A stretch of DNA of 64,000 bases from Archegozetes longisetosus. Its lineage: Eukaryota; Arthropoda; Arachnida; Sarcoptiformes; Trhypochthoniidae. The notes below the pieces were generated by a model. It had not been told where the DNA came from. It searched no databases and saw only the letters and a list, made by a program, of their open reading frames with translations. The stretch is taken from the NCBI GenBank assembly GCA_018873245.2, contig JAEMBT020000010.1, forward strand, positions 1 to 64,000, read 5' to 3'. Positions 51,396-62,410 of this stretch are shown here, one piece after another (positions within the stretch are counted from its first letter, which is position 1; every line of letters starts with the position of its first letter). The position numbers and the translations under genes were made by a program.

Positions 51396-53456
51396 TCACT
51401 TTTGCCTGTTAAATTTTGCATAATATAGTCGCTTATGTATTTCTAGAATCTCGTTGTCTATTTTACAAAACGTGCTAACAGGTTTTATAAAAGAAAGCTC
51501 AAACTGATTTTGACACCATGTAATTTGTATCGGAATAGTTTTGTTTTTTAAGAGCAATTCATTGCATGGCGACTGGAATTTTATGAAGATCACCATATAT
51601 TTATAATCAAAAGCGTTAGCTGGTGTCAATGATAAAGTGATAATCGTTGTTAAAAATAAAACGCGCTTGGTTTTTCGAAGAGGAGTTGGGGTTGTTGTCT
51701 GCGATATATTTGATTTATTATCAGCTTCTTCATCGGATTCCTCATCAGAAACTAATGATTGAGTTTCAGTTACAATATTAGAGTTACGAGCACGTCGTTT
51801 AAGTTCAATGGCTTGCACGTTAGCTATATCAACTGAATTAGAACGTTTCCTTTTAAAATAAACAGTTAATCCTATTAAAAGGACGATAATGATTATGATA
51901 TAAAAGACGAAAGTACTTGATTGATTGTTTATCTCAATGGAATGTTTACGGTTATAAAACTGGATTTTACTTATTTCTGCATTATTTTGTTTTGCAATTT
52001 CTGTTAGATTTAGTTCGTGTAACGACGGCATTAGATGAAAATTGATTCTTTGACCCCAATCTGGCATCATACTTAAAGTATTTTGCACATTCACAAGAGA
52101 GGACTCGTAAGTTATTGAATTAATGCTAAACGGAACACTAGTGGGTACAGCAAATGCAAAATCAGGACATTCCAAGGTTCGATTATAGATCTTTATTTTA
52201 AGTGTGCTGCAGTAAATATAATTTAGTTTATCGGATACTTTCACTTGCATTATTTCTTCGTCTACTACAATTTTAGGATCTTCACAAGTAGTTACTTTCC
52301 AGAACCTTTTGGAAACTGTGTCAGGAAGGTTTCGTTGACAAGACGCTGAGCTTGGCATTAGTATCAAGTTTCGTGAAGATTGTGTAATCTGATGCAATGC
52401 GGTTACACAGTCTCGAGCAGCGTCATAAATTACCATTTTTGGTCCGACATATTCGACAGAACAAAGTTTACCATTATTTTGAGTGTATAAGACAAATGGA
52501 TCAGCTTCCATTGTATTTGTTCCTTTCCTTTTAGTGTAATCTTCAAACTCCATTGAAACAAGAGAACGGCTTTCATCTATTGTGCATGACTTGGCTCTAG
52601 CTAAGCTTAACGGACAATCACAAGGAAGGGTTACATTAAGTATTTCAAATAATTTTTCATCCACAATCCCATTTTTCCATTTTCATGAAATATCTTTTAA
52701 TCTATCCTTCGTTAGCATAAACTTTGATGCCAAGTTTGCAACTATATGCATTGCCTTCGGCAAATTTTCTTGCAAGGTCCTGAAAGAAGCTGTAAGATCT
52801 TGTACTGCTACTCCTATTTCACTTATTTCATTTTGTAATGTTTGAAGTATCTTTTGGATTTTCATCTGATTTCGCTTGAAATATTCTGCCTCCATCAACA
52901 TCTCTTCTTGCTTTCTCTTAATTGTTTCTAGTTCTTCAGCCGTTCGGGAACTTTGAACTAGTGATGCAGTAGAGACTCCTATGGTAGTGATTGAAGTGAC
53001 AACTACTACTGCTAATAAAAATGCGGCGAAAATAAAACGTTTCTCCCTGTGAACAACTAAATCCTGTTTACTGGAGATGAGTGTACTATTGCAGAAACTT
53101 TTTACGGGTCTTATAAAATCTTCAATATAAGCATTATTGCACCAATTTAATAACTCAGTTTGATTACTGATTTCAAATATGGGATTTCTAAATACAACAC
53201 ACGGTGAGTCATAATGAATTTTCATAATTACTCGGTTTATTCCAGCAATGACAGGTTTGTCAGATTTACGCCACAAAACTGGCGATATTTTAGTCAAGGC
53301 AGACTCTACAAAACAGGAACATAGTAAAATCATCATTAAGAACAGTATACTTGTTGCTGCATAGCCAAATCTATCGACTGGTCGTCTTATACGTTCTGAT
53401 CTTCTTAGAGGTCTGTCAGTTATTTCAGTATTTATGTCCTGTAATTGTGGTAACAT
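51396..53456 (-). pseudogene. env: envelope glycoprotein gene (F-type), one in-frame stop
   Basis: One frame spans 53456-51396 and is interrupted only by a TGA at 52683-52685. The first part has an N-terminal hydrophobic segment (ATSILFLMMILLCSCF), a furin-type REKR site at about 53045 followed directly by a hydrophobic fusion-peptide-like stretch (FIFAAFLLAVVVVTSI), and then a coiled coil. The second part has many cysteines, a membrane anchor (FYIIIIIVLLIGLTVYF at about 51890) and a long cytoplasmic tail. This plan matches the baculovirus F / errantivirus Env class. The frame is also open in phase with the integrase, separated from it by one TAA. The break should prevent full-length Env production. 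Confidence 0.85.
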
Positions 53457-53549
53457 AATTAGAGGATCTCGATCTATGCCTAACCATTGATCGTCAATTT
53501 CTGTTGCATCTGAATGATTATCAGATAAGTCTATAATTTGACTTTCTTC

Positions 53550-54830
53550 TTAAGTTTCACTATTTTCGATTTGGTCCTTCTCCATTAAGTTATTTTCCAC
53601 AGGCGTTGTTCTTGTTGTACCCGATGTTTCATTTAAATTTAAATCTTCATCCATATCTATCCCTTCAGGGTATAGTTCATCATCATCCAACCCCATTTCA
53701 AATGATGTGAACCCAGTTGGGTTAAAAAGTTCTGTTCTATCATAAAATGGTTTCATCCTTGAAACATGTACGTTCATTGTTTCATATTTATCTCTTATTG
53801 ATTCGACTGAATAAGTGACCGGACCTATTTGGTCAAGAATTTTATACGGTCCATAGAATTGATGTAAAAGCTTTTCTGATTTACCCTTATATCTACAAGG
53901 GTTAAAAACTAGAACCAATTGTCCAATTTTGAAGGTTACTTCTCTTCGTCTTTTATTGTAGTGCTTCGTATTTCGCACTTGAGAATCCGTTATATATTTA
54001 CGGGCTAATTCACGTGCATTTTTGATATATTTATCTCTGAGTGCAACATACTGATCAACATCAGGAGCACCCAAAGACGGTCTTCCCATTGTTATCTCTG
54101 CTGGAAATATAGGTTCTCTCGCGTAAGTTAAAACGAAAGGAGAGTAATGTGTACTTTGTTGAACGCTTGTGTTATAAGCGAATGTTACATGCAGTAAAAA
54201 CTTATCCCAATCAGACTGTTTGTCTGCTACATAATGAGAAATCATTTCTGCTAAAGTTTTATTCAAGCGTTCCACAAGCCCATTTGCTTGTGGATGATAA
54301 CTGGAAGTGCGAATGTGAGCGATTTCATGATTTTCATAAATCTGTTTACACAAATTGCTCGAAAATACTTTTCCTTGATCTGTAACAATACTATAGGGTG
54401 CTCCATGCTTGAAAATGATTTGCTCATCGATAAACTTTGCGACTTGCCATTTATCAGCTTTTGGCACAGCCTTAGTTTCAGCAAATTTCGTCATATATTC
54501 AGTTGCTACTATTATGTTATTATTTCCGTTGTCTGAGACTGGAAATGGTCCTAAAATGTCAATTCCCCATTTTTCAAATGGTCCTCCCACTTTTACTGGG
54601 ACCAATAAACCTGCTTTTTGTAGGTTCGGTGCTTTCTTTGTTTGACAATCAACGCATGATTTTACATAGTATTCAATATCCTGATCCATATTTGGCCAAA
54701 AAAATCGTTCTTTAATTTTTGCCTTTATTTTATTGATACCCAAGTGTGCTGACATGTAATCATCATGAAATGAATAGAGAAGCTCGTGCAAGAGTGACTC
54801 AGGTATACAAATTAACAGTTTACTTCGCAA
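53550..54830 (-). CDS. integrase, 426 aa (Ty3 copy 2)
   Basis: The HHCC zinc domain (SAHLGINKIKAKIKERFFWP, then CVDCQTKK) is followed by a complete catalytic triad: GIDILGPF, VTDQGKVFSS and SYHPQANGLVERLNKTLAE. The C-terminal part has a GPY/F-type module (FYGPYKILDQIGPVTYSV). The ORF is intact, starting at a Met internal to the pol frame. It is separated from RNase H by a shift near 54935. Confidence 0.9.
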   Translation of the reverse strand: MRSKLLICIPESLLHELLYSFHDDYMSAHLGINKIKAKIKERFFWPNMDQDIEYYVKSCVDCQTKKAPNLQKAGLLVPVKVGGPFEKWGIDILGPFPVSDNGNNNIIVATEYMTKFAETKAVPKADKWQVAKFIDEQIIFKHGAPYSIVTDQGKVFSSNLCKQIYENHEIAHIRTSSYHPQANGLVERLNKTLAEMISHYVADKQSDWDKFLLHVTFAYNTSVQQSTHYSPFVLTYAREPIFPAEITMGRPSLGAPDVDQYVALRDKYIKNARELARKYITDSQVRNTKHYNKRRREVTFKIGQLVLVFNPCRYKGKSEKLLHQFYGPYKILDQIGPVTYSVESIRDKYETMNVHVSRMKPFYDRTELFNPTGFTSFEMGLDDDELYPEGIDMDEDLNLNETSGTTRTTPVENNLMEKDQIENSET

Positions 54831-54939
54831 CCGACTAATAGGATCGACAAAGAAAAGTATATTATCTTTTAGTACATACTCCGCTTCATAACAACTCGAT
54901 TCATCTGATTCAAGTGATTTTATAATGGTACCAAAGAAT

Positions 54940-55965
54940 TTATCCTCTCTGCAGTTTAGACATATTTATCATATTAAAACGTGAAACATAAGAAGACACG
55001 TCTTGCTCGTCTTCTGATTGCGATATACTAGCCATGGCATATCTTTCAGTATTTTCAATTATATTTTCAGGAGGATCCACAGGACACCTACTTAGAGCAT
55101 CAGCGTCCTTCATTAACCGACCGCTGCGGTATACAACATCAAAGTCGTATTTTTGAAGATGTAAAGCCCACCGTATTAAACGAGGAGAGAGCGTTGACTT
55201 TTCTGTTAACCATTTTAGACTTAAATGATCAGTTACTACTGTGAATTTCAATCCATGTATGTAAGGTGCAAATTTATCAGTAGCATATACAATAGCAAGA
55301 CTTTCTCGCTCAGAGGTACAATAGTTGCGTTCTGCTTCACTTAGCAATCGACTCGCATTTGCTACTAGTTTCCAACCTAGTTCTTCAAGTTGAACCAGTT
55401 CAGCACCTATCCCTATAAAGCTAGCATCACAACGTACCTCTAAAGGTTTCTTACTATCGAAATGTGTTAAAACCGGTTCACTGCTTAGAAGAGTTTTCAA
55501 TTGTGTAAAAGCTTGCATTTGTTCTGGTCCCCATTGAAACCTCATATGCTTCTTTGTAAGTCGAGTCAATGGTTCAGCGATTTCGGAAAAATATGGTATA
55601 AACTTTCGATAATAAGATGCTCGACCAATAAATCCTCGTACTTGAGTTAAAGTTTTTGGCATAGGAAAGTTTGTTATACCCTTTATTTTATCTGGATCTG
55701 TTCGAATTCCAGTTGAGTCTACAACGTGTCCCAAAAACTTAACTGATTCCATGGCCAAAGAGCATTTATTTGGTTTGATTGTAAATCCGGCAGATTTAAG
55801 TCTTTGTAATACTTCTCGGATGTGTTTAAGATGACTTGAAAAGTCTTTACTGAATACCAATATGTCGTCTAAGTAAACTAAGACTGATGAATACGTCAAA
55901 TTACTTAGAGTTATATCCATAGTTCGAACAAAACAGGCCGGAGTAGTTTTCAAACCGAAGTTCAT
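54940..55965 (-). pseudogene. reverse transcriptase (C-terminal) and RNase H (Ty3 copy 2)
   Basis: The frame begins MNFGLKTTPACFVRTMD (motif B), has the YLDD active site (VYLDDILVFSKDF), and runs into RNase H with VRCDASFIGIGAEL and VVTDHLSLKWL. It is open for 341 codons. About 140 bases upstream, containing RT motif A, are in another frame. Confidence 0.88.
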
Positions 55966-56108
55966 TTTTGTATATTCAAATAACCCGTCTTGAGTTATAA
56001 ATGCAGTCTTTTCACAATCCTTTTTATTTATCTCTATTTGGTGGTAACCATAATTAAGATCGAATGATGAAAAATATTTTGCTCCTTGTAAACTGCTTAA
56101 TGCAACGC

Positions 56109-57086
56109 TTATTGAAGGAAGAGGATATACATCACTCTTATACTATTTAACTTTCGATTATCGACGCACATGAGTTTTGTTCCGTCCTTTTTATCAACTA
56201 GAACTACTGGGGAACTCCAAGGGGACTTAGACCGAACTATTATGCCCATATCGAGAAGTTCTTGAACTTGTCGGTTTATTTCCTCTCGAAGAGGTGCAGC
56301 ATATATGTATGGATTTAGATGTATTGGTGGGTGGTCTTCAGTATCAATTTTATGTTTGATTATTTTGCAAGTTCCGATATTTGTTGGATCGAAAGCTAAC
56401 ATATCTGCAAATTCATTCATTAAATCTGATAATTGATCCTGCATCATATTATCAATCTCCGGACCAGTGTCCATAAAGCCGCTAGCAACAGGAATTTGTA
56501 TAGGCCTTCCGGTTTTATTGTCTACCCATCTTCCATCAGAGGGTGACCACCGACCTTTTGTTTTCCATTTCAACGTATATAAAGGACAATCACGTATTGG
56601 TCCATTGTGTCGATAAGATTCCACGATATTCAAAGGAATGTTACTGCTAACAATAAATTGATGCATTAAGGTGTTCATTTCACGCCATACTCGAAATGGA
56701 TCATACTGTGCATAAGGTTTATTAGCATTTTCAAAGCGTGAATATTTAGAAAGATCACAACTCTTTCCTATGTCGCCGTTTAGTTTCAAATGACATATAT
56801 TACATCGAATACAAAGTTGATCGAAATAATAAAAGATGTTGAGTATATCGTTTGTCTTTAGCTTAGCTAATGCTATCAATAACTTAAATCGATCAGCCAC
56901 GAACTTCATGTCATCAATAAGAGAATCATTTCCCCTCTGGATATAATTAGCTTGCCTTGAATATATAGTCTTTGGATAGTCCTTATTGTTCTCTTCTAAT
57001 TCGTCATCAAAATCGGAGAGAACTGTCGCCAGAATCAATGGGACTACTACAATCAGCATCATAAGAAAATCCTGCATTGCACTCAT
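56109..57086 (-). pseudogene. linker and N-terminal RT (Ty3 copy 2)
   Basis: The C-terminal third carries IDTEDHPPIHLNPYIYAAPL, then SPWSSPVVLVDKKDGTKLMC and DNRKLNS, the start of RT. The N-terminal two thirds (about 200 residues) are a charged linker with several cysteines and no domain I recognise. It overlaps the acidic frame at 57007-57537 by 80 bases, implying another shift. Confidence 0.75.
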
Positions 57087-57537
57087 AATGATAATTTAAA
57101 TCATCAATATGGTCCATAACTTCTTGTAATGAGTCTGAATATTTATTTGAATTTTCTTTATTCAAAGTTTTGCTACATTCATATAAGTTTTCAGAGTTTA
57201 GCTCGTTAGCATTACTTGTAGCAACATTTCTAGCGATCTCTTCTTTCTCATTTGCTTCTGTGTTGAAATCACTTCCTGCTATATTTGCATCATATAGCAG
57301 AGGATCCATCATAGAACTCAAAATATCAATATCTTCATATAATGCTTCTAAGTTAAGGTTGGCTATTGAGTGGCTACTGAGGCTTTGCAACTCTATATCT
57401 TCAAACTCATTATCAAAATGATTGTTTTGAGTGTCATCAAGTGTATCGTTAGTCAGTAATTCAGAAAGATCAAATGAGGGGTTAGCAAAATTCATTGTTC
57501 TCTTTGCATTACCATGATAAAGGCCTATTGTATTCAT
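57007..57537 (-). pseudogene. acidic linker segment of pol (Ty3 copy 2)
   Basis: A 176-codon frame rich in Asp, Glu, Asn and Ser (ELLTNDTLDDTQNNHFDNEF, YEDIDILSSMMDPL). It connects the region after protease to the RT linker and seems part of a polyprotein unusually long between protease and RT. No enzyme motif is present. Confidence 0.55.
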
Positions 57538-57596
57538 CGAGTTGCGATAACGATCGATAACTTCCTTTGGAATTTGCCATTCGTTTATAAATTCAG

Positions 57597-58694
57597 TTAT
57601 TTTGTTTTCAATTTCCCTCTTTTCATATTCCTTGATTTTTTGATAATTTGCGCTTTCGGCACATATCGGCTCGTATATGCAAGTTGTAGTCTCGTCACAG
57701 CATTTGTAATGGTTGCAGTATTTGCAAGATTCTCATAGAAATGAATTACATTTAAAGGATCATTACTGTCTACAGCCCGTGCATAGATTTGCTTATATAG
57801 ATACCCAGCAGATTTCTTAATATCGTCTTTAGTAAGAAAGTATTCATCCAATGATTTATTAGGCTCTATAGGCTTAGGTTCCTCTTTTTTGAGCCTTTCT
57901 TCATTATCCAAGCAAAGAAGAGTGTACTTACCACACAGGATTAAAACGTTTGTATACCTACTTACGACTTTATCTTTATAGTTCCCGTGGTTGGTTATAT
58001 AAGACTGCCTTCTAGGGCATTGCTCTCCAGATAAACAGCCAATGGTGAGACAAAATTTACATAGGCGGTTCAAAACCGTTATTATACTCTCCGCCTTCTC
58101 TTCAGCCTTGTCTAAGATTCGACAGAAAACCAAGTAGGCACGTTTATCTTTTCGAATAATGTCTGCCATAGTCGCATTTAATAGTGGATCGAAATCCGGT
58201 TTTGAGAATGCAGCAGCACAAATAGAAGGTAACTCATAATCGCTTACAATGCTACCGGCAGATATAGTTATAGGTTTATCAGAAAGGTTTACTACAGGAA
58301 CGCGAGCAATCCCATTTTTGAGGGTAATATTTTGCTCTTTCACATATAGTTTGAGTTTAGAAAGTATTGTTGGATTTGACTGCGTATAGCAGTTTGCACT
58401 CAATAAGGTTTTCTTATAGCTTGGTGCACACTTAACAACCTGCATTCCATTAGCTGGTATTTCAAAATTTTCTATCGCATGCATTTTGTTTAATATTTTT
58501 GGGGATTTTGGGCTTTTAACATCAATCATTTCGTTTTCCTTGAATGCTGCAGAATTAAACACAATATTATTATTATAGATATCGATCACCGATTTAGATG
58601 CACGATGAAAGTCATATCCTAGCAATAGGTCTAAGTGAAATTTTAAAACAACAACAGCAGTTATTGGTATAGAACGCTCTTTTTTTATCATCAA
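57597..58694 (-). pseudogene. protease C-terminal part and linker (Ty3 copy 2)
   Basis: It begins in frame with the end of the retropepsin domain (LDLLLGYDFHRASKSVIDIY), which belongs to the protease whose active site is in the gag ORF, so a shift lies between 58694 and 58612. A Pro/Ile-rich domain follows, then a Cys-containing stretch (LCKFCLTIGCLSGEQCPRRQ) that may bind zinc. Confidence 0.7.
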
Positions 58695-60069
58695 AGACGA
58701 TAATATCGAGCTGTACTTGACCGCTAATTTTTACAGGTTTTGAGTTAATTTCAGTAATTGGTCTACCTGTATACTTTTCAATGTTAAGACCAAGTTTTAA
58801 TGCAAGATCATGAGAAATCATAGTATTCTCTGAACCCGTATCAACCAATGAACAAATTTCACACCCTTTTATTTTTACATAAACAAACATTAATTTGTTT
58901 TTACACTTAGGTACGTAGGGATGTATAGCTTGCTGAACAGTGTGACTCAGCCCTGCATTGCTTTGTTTAGTCCGATAAGGACTGTTTTCTCTTGATCGGT
59001 TACCTTGTTTATGCGGACAATTTCGTAAATGATGTCCAGGTTCTTGACAATTATAACATATACCTTTACCTTCGGTATTTCGACTTTGTGTTAATTTTTC
59101 ATCAAAATTAAAGTTAACTCGTTTAGGAGCTGTGTTTCTCCTCGAGTTAAAATCGTCTCTTGGTAGAGAACGTCTGAACTCTGTATTTTGAGACTTAAAC
59201 CCATTTCTATTATAGTTAGGGCTTAAAGATCTGCTATCGCGACTTACGCGTGTCTCATACCTGTCCCAGTTTCGTTTGCCACGACGAAAACTATTTTGAC
59301 CATTATATTGTCTGTTTAACTGGTATGAGGCATTATTTTGACGGCTATTATTTTTCAAAGTATGAGTGAGATTTCTTACCATATCTCCAAAATTTTTCAT
59401 TAAAGTGGATAACTCTGTTTCCGACCTACTTTCGGAAATTCCAGAAGTTTCGCACTCTTCATTGCCACGTTCTATTTGTTTTGCCCTATCTATGAATGCG
59501 TTCATAGTTTTAGGAGCATGAGACCGTAGCACTTTTGCAATATCAGGTTTCATTCCCTGATACATATACTCCATCATATCGCTTTCATTCATGCTATCAT
59601 CTAATTCGAGACACAAATCTCGTTTAGCAAGAATGTAATTATAAACGCTTTCGCCTAAAGCTTGCTTGCGACGCCTTAGCTCGCTGTGTAAATAGCTTTT
59701 GTGGTTAGTAGAAAGTAAGTCTGTGGTGATCAGATGTTTGAGGCTTTTCCAATCTGTTGGAGCATTTACGCCTGCACGCTTAACATTCTGGTCATACCAC
59801 AGTAGACTATAATCTCTAAGATATGTGGGAAATTTGCGCAACTTAGCAGCATCATCCCAATTATTTGCATCTGCGTGATACTCGAATTCTCGCAGCCACT
59901 TTACGAGTTCTCGTGTATCGCGACCTGTGAAAGGCTCTAATCTTAAGCTACTAGATGTAGTCATTGACATACGGACTACATCTGATACAATATCTTTAAG
60001 TTCCTTAGCCGTCAAAGCAGTCACTTCTGAACTAGAAGTGGATAACTCAGATTGCCCTCTAATTGGCAT
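58612..60069 (-). CDS. gag: gag and protease N-terminus, 485 aa (Ty3 copy 2)
   Basis: The ORF starts MPIRGQSELSTSSSEVTA. Residues about 45-215 form a retrotransposon gag domain (LRLEPFTGRDTRELVKWLRE). A basic, Arg/Asn-rich region follows, and a perfect CCHC knuckle (CYNCQEPGHHLRNC) lies at about residue 345. The retropepsin active site LVDTGSENTMI is near residue 420. The ORF then runs out in a Cys-rich shifted end. Confidence 0.88.
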   Translation of the reverse strand: MPIRGQSELSTSSSEVTALTAKELKDIVSDVVRMSMTTSSSLRLEPFTGRDTRELVKWLREFEYHADANNWDDAAKLRKFPTYLRDYSLLWYDQNVKRAGVNAPTDWKSLKHLITTDLLSTNHKSYLHSELRRRKQALGESVYNYILAKRDLCLELDDSMNESDMMEYMYQGMKPDIAKVLRSHAPKTMNAFIDRAKQIERGNEECETSGISESRSETELSTLMKNFGDMVRNLTHTLKNNSRQNNASYQLNRQYNGQNSFRRGKRNWDRYETRVSRDSRSLSPNYNRNGFKSQNTEFRRSLPRDDFNSRRNTAPKRVNFNFDEKLTQSRNTEGKGICYNCQEPGHHLRNCPHKQGNRSRENSPYRTKQSNAGLSHTVQQAIHPYVPKCKNKLMFVYVKIKGCEICSLVDTGSENTMISHDLALKLGLNIEKYTGRPITEINSKPVKISGQVQLDIIVFDDKKRAFYTNNCCCCFKISLRPIARI

Positions 60070-60294
60070 TTTAATAAAACTAAAATAATCAAAGAAGTGT
60101 TTCTTTCCTTTATTTGTGTGTTGATCCTCTGTGATTCAGTCGACGCAACCACCGCGAAGCCAATGCTGGTGACCAATTGCAGACACTGATTACGACCACA
60201 GTGCGACCACACAATTTAACACAAAGGGTAAGAATTGACAACTTCACTTATAACTTCATTAAATACATTGATTTCTATACATCTTCAACTCCTA

Positions 60295-60313
60295 TCCCAG
60301 CGGTGCCTCCAAT
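60295..60313 (-). other. primer binding site for tRNA-Thr
   Basis: Immediately inside the 5' LTR, after AT, the minus strand reads TGGAGGCACCGCTGGGA. The plus strand, TCCCAGCGGTGCCTCCA, is the 3' end of a threonine tRNA (AGU anticodon) as I know it from animals, including CCA. A 17-base perfect match at the canonical place is strong support for the primer. Confidence 0.75.
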
Positions 60314-60800
60314 TGTAAAGTCTGGATCTTTGATAGGAGCGTGTACGAAATCAATTTTTAAAATATAAGCACTTTATTTTACATAACCGCAAATTACATA
60401 AGATTTCACAGGATTTTAACACTGGAAGAAAGAGCGAAAAATTTAAGAAAAACACGACATTTTATAGGAACAATAGGCGGGTAAAATTAGAAAATGTTTT
60501 ACAATGATAGGCTAAACCTTTTAAGGTCAATAGCACATTTAGCTAGGATTGGGAGATTGTATAACTAGGACATACTTAGGCAGGTTTTAAGAGTTGAGAT
60601 ATGCTTATTCTCAGCTGTCTTCATAACTTATACAGTTGAGACAAGCAAGTGAAGAATTCTTTTGTACAAACAAAAAGTAATCTTTAAATCGGTAATAAAA
60701 GTTGACATATACGGTGAGTTATGAAAATTAATTTAGCAATATAGGCTATTAGAAAAGTATTTTGGTATAGGTCTAATTAAGAAACTTAGACGTTATTACA
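60314..60800 (-). repeat. 5' LTR (487 bp)
   Basis: The same ends as the other two copies (TGTAAAG...TTACA on the plus strand), followed by the ATAT target duplication at 60801-60804. By eye it is closer in length to the solo LTR at 3053-3539 than to its own partner. Confidence 0.95.
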
Positions 60801-60804
60801 ATAT

Positions 60805-61040
60805 CATTATCTTTAACTTTAAAATATAGTAAAACTATTAAACCACATGCATGTGTTGAATTAATGAATGAAATTGATATAGAAGAATTAGATGAAAAAT
60901 TTTAACGAATTTGCATTCCTGAAGATTATAGAAACAAACTCAGTAGAGCTTGTGTAAAAGCATCTAATGATGGAAATCATAATGTACAAAAACCTAGTAT
61001 TGAAAATAATTCTTCATGTGTTAAAAAGTATCAATAATTT
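60805..61040 (+). pseudogene. continuation of the gene interrupted by the retroelement
   Basis: Directly after the LTR a plus-strand frame reads SLTLKYSKTIKPHACVELMN and IDIEELDEKF, is stopped once, and continues ICIPEDYRNKLSRACVKASN to about 61036. It is in phase with the frame entering the retroelement at 47352 once one ATAT is discounted. I do not recognise the protein. It is part of the Maverick-like element. Confidence 0.5.
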
Positions 61041-61440
61041 TTTACCCAGTATGAAATACAAATGATTAACTAAAAATATATAAGATTCTATTCTTTATAT
61101 CTTTGGTATTCAATGTAATACTATTAATCTTTTATAAAATAAGATAAACCAACCATTTCAATCATCATAAATGATAAAAAAATAGTTCAACTAACCCTAA
61201 ATTAAATAAATCCTTTATATTAGGTAAAGGATTATCATCAGCGGACAGAATTAATTCAGAAACTAAGAAAGTTACTAAAGATTCTTTAAATAAAAAAATA
61301 AAGTCATTGCCTGCAGAACAACAAACGTTCTTAAAGACTTTGATTAATAAAACTGGAAAAGGATTCAAGATAATTTTAATTATGATGAAAAAACATTCTT
61401 ATGTACTTTTATATAGTCATTCTTTGTTATTATTTTCATT
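61041..61440 (+). pseudogene. short Lys/Ser-rich frame, Maverick-like element
   Basis: The plus-strand frame from about 61206 reads ILGKGLSSADRINSETKKVT and LPAEQQTFLKTLINKTGKGF. It has no start codon in place and ends against the convergent gene. The preceding 160 bases hold no gene. Confidence 0.35.
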
Positions 61441-62244
61441 TTTAATAATTCATCGAGAATAGCATTTATCTTATTATATTCTTCATTATTTCCTGCATTA
61501 TAAGAAGCAAAAGATAATTGTAACTGATTTATTATAGATTCTTGATCACTTGGAAGGAAAGTAATATTTAATTTTCCACCTGATTTTTTGAATAAATGTG
61601 GGAATAATTGTTTAATCAATTTCCATTTCTCACTTCTATCTGAATTTACTTTTTTAGTTTCAGGATTAAAACTTTGATATATTGCATTTGTCTTTTCAAG
61701 TATTTCCTTATAATCTTTATAATCTTCATCTACACATAAATCTAAATTATGATCTTTTTTCGTTAATAATTCCATTAATCCTTGTTGCATTATATTTCTT
61801 ACCTGCAATCTCTAATAAATTATTATCAAACTTTATAGTTGAATTACCAATTGAATAATAATTATAACTATGATTGTATCTTATCGAACATCCAGCAGGA
61901 CTTTTATCGTCATTATCACTTAAATACGTTTGAATTAATTTACTTACTTGAATAAAAGGTTTAGTTTCTGATCCACTAGTTATTGCAGGTAATTGATTTA
62001 TTCTTTGGTACATCTTTACTTGATTTGATGATATTTTGTCACCTAAAGCATTTAATTCTTTTTTATGTGCAATATTTTGTTCACTAATAGATTCCGTTAT
62101 TGTTTTAAATAGTTTTTTTGTTTCTTCTTTAAATCCTATATTGACTAATTTTTCTTCAAAGTTTTGTCTAATATTTTTTCTAGTTTTAAGAAAATCATTA
62201 ACAATTTGATCTCGTTTCTTAGGATCAATAATATTAACAAACAT
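61380..62244 (-). pseudogene. coiled-coil structural-type protein of the Maverick-like element, one frameshift
   Basis: Two overlapping frames (62244-61747 and 61808-61380) join across a small shift near 61800. The N-terminal half opens FVNIIDPKKRDQIVNDFLKT and contains helical heptads (KKLFKTITESISEQNIAHKK). The C-terminal half includes DLCVDEDYKDYKEILEKTNA and a final helical bundle ending with IITKNDYIKVHKNVF. I know similar two-part proteins from Maverick-like elements of arthropods and cnidarians, where they are probably virion components; that recall is unverified. It is about 280 residues in total. Confidence 0.5.
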
Positions 62245-62410
62245 TATTTATTATCAAATAATTAAACCATCGTTTAAAAATTGATATATTTTTTATATCG
62301 TTTAACGGTATCGTTTAACAACTAATATAAAAGTCGTTTAAGTTTCTTATGTATTTTCCATTGTATTTATTTGATAATAAATCAACTGTTACAAAACTAT
62401 AAGATTTTTC
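62245..62410. other. intergenic, no gene
   Basis: The AT-rich spacer contains a three-fold phrase ATCGTTTAA (about 62271, 62299 and 62310, with CGTTTAA again near 62335). It may be regulatory, since both neighbouring genes are on the minus strand. Confidence 0.35.

Larger units (their letters stand above)
47353..60800 (-). mobile_element. env-bearing Ty3/gypsy (errantivirus-like) retroelement, 13.4 kb
   Basis: LTRs at 47353-47832 and 60314-60800 flank gag-protease, a long linker, RT-RNase H, integrase and an envelope gene, all on the minus strand. A perfect ATAT duplication (47349-47352, 60801-60804) marks the insertion. The element is unusually long because about 3.5 kb lies between env and the 3' LTR. 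That extra region holds one sense ORF and two antisense gene-like regions. The coding regions carry several frameshifts and one in-frame stop in env. Confidence 0.93.

Noticed and set aside
54149-54715. Cluster of plus-strand ORFs opposite integrase
   Set aside because: They mirror the intact integrase frame; codon pattern and motifs are on the minus strand only.
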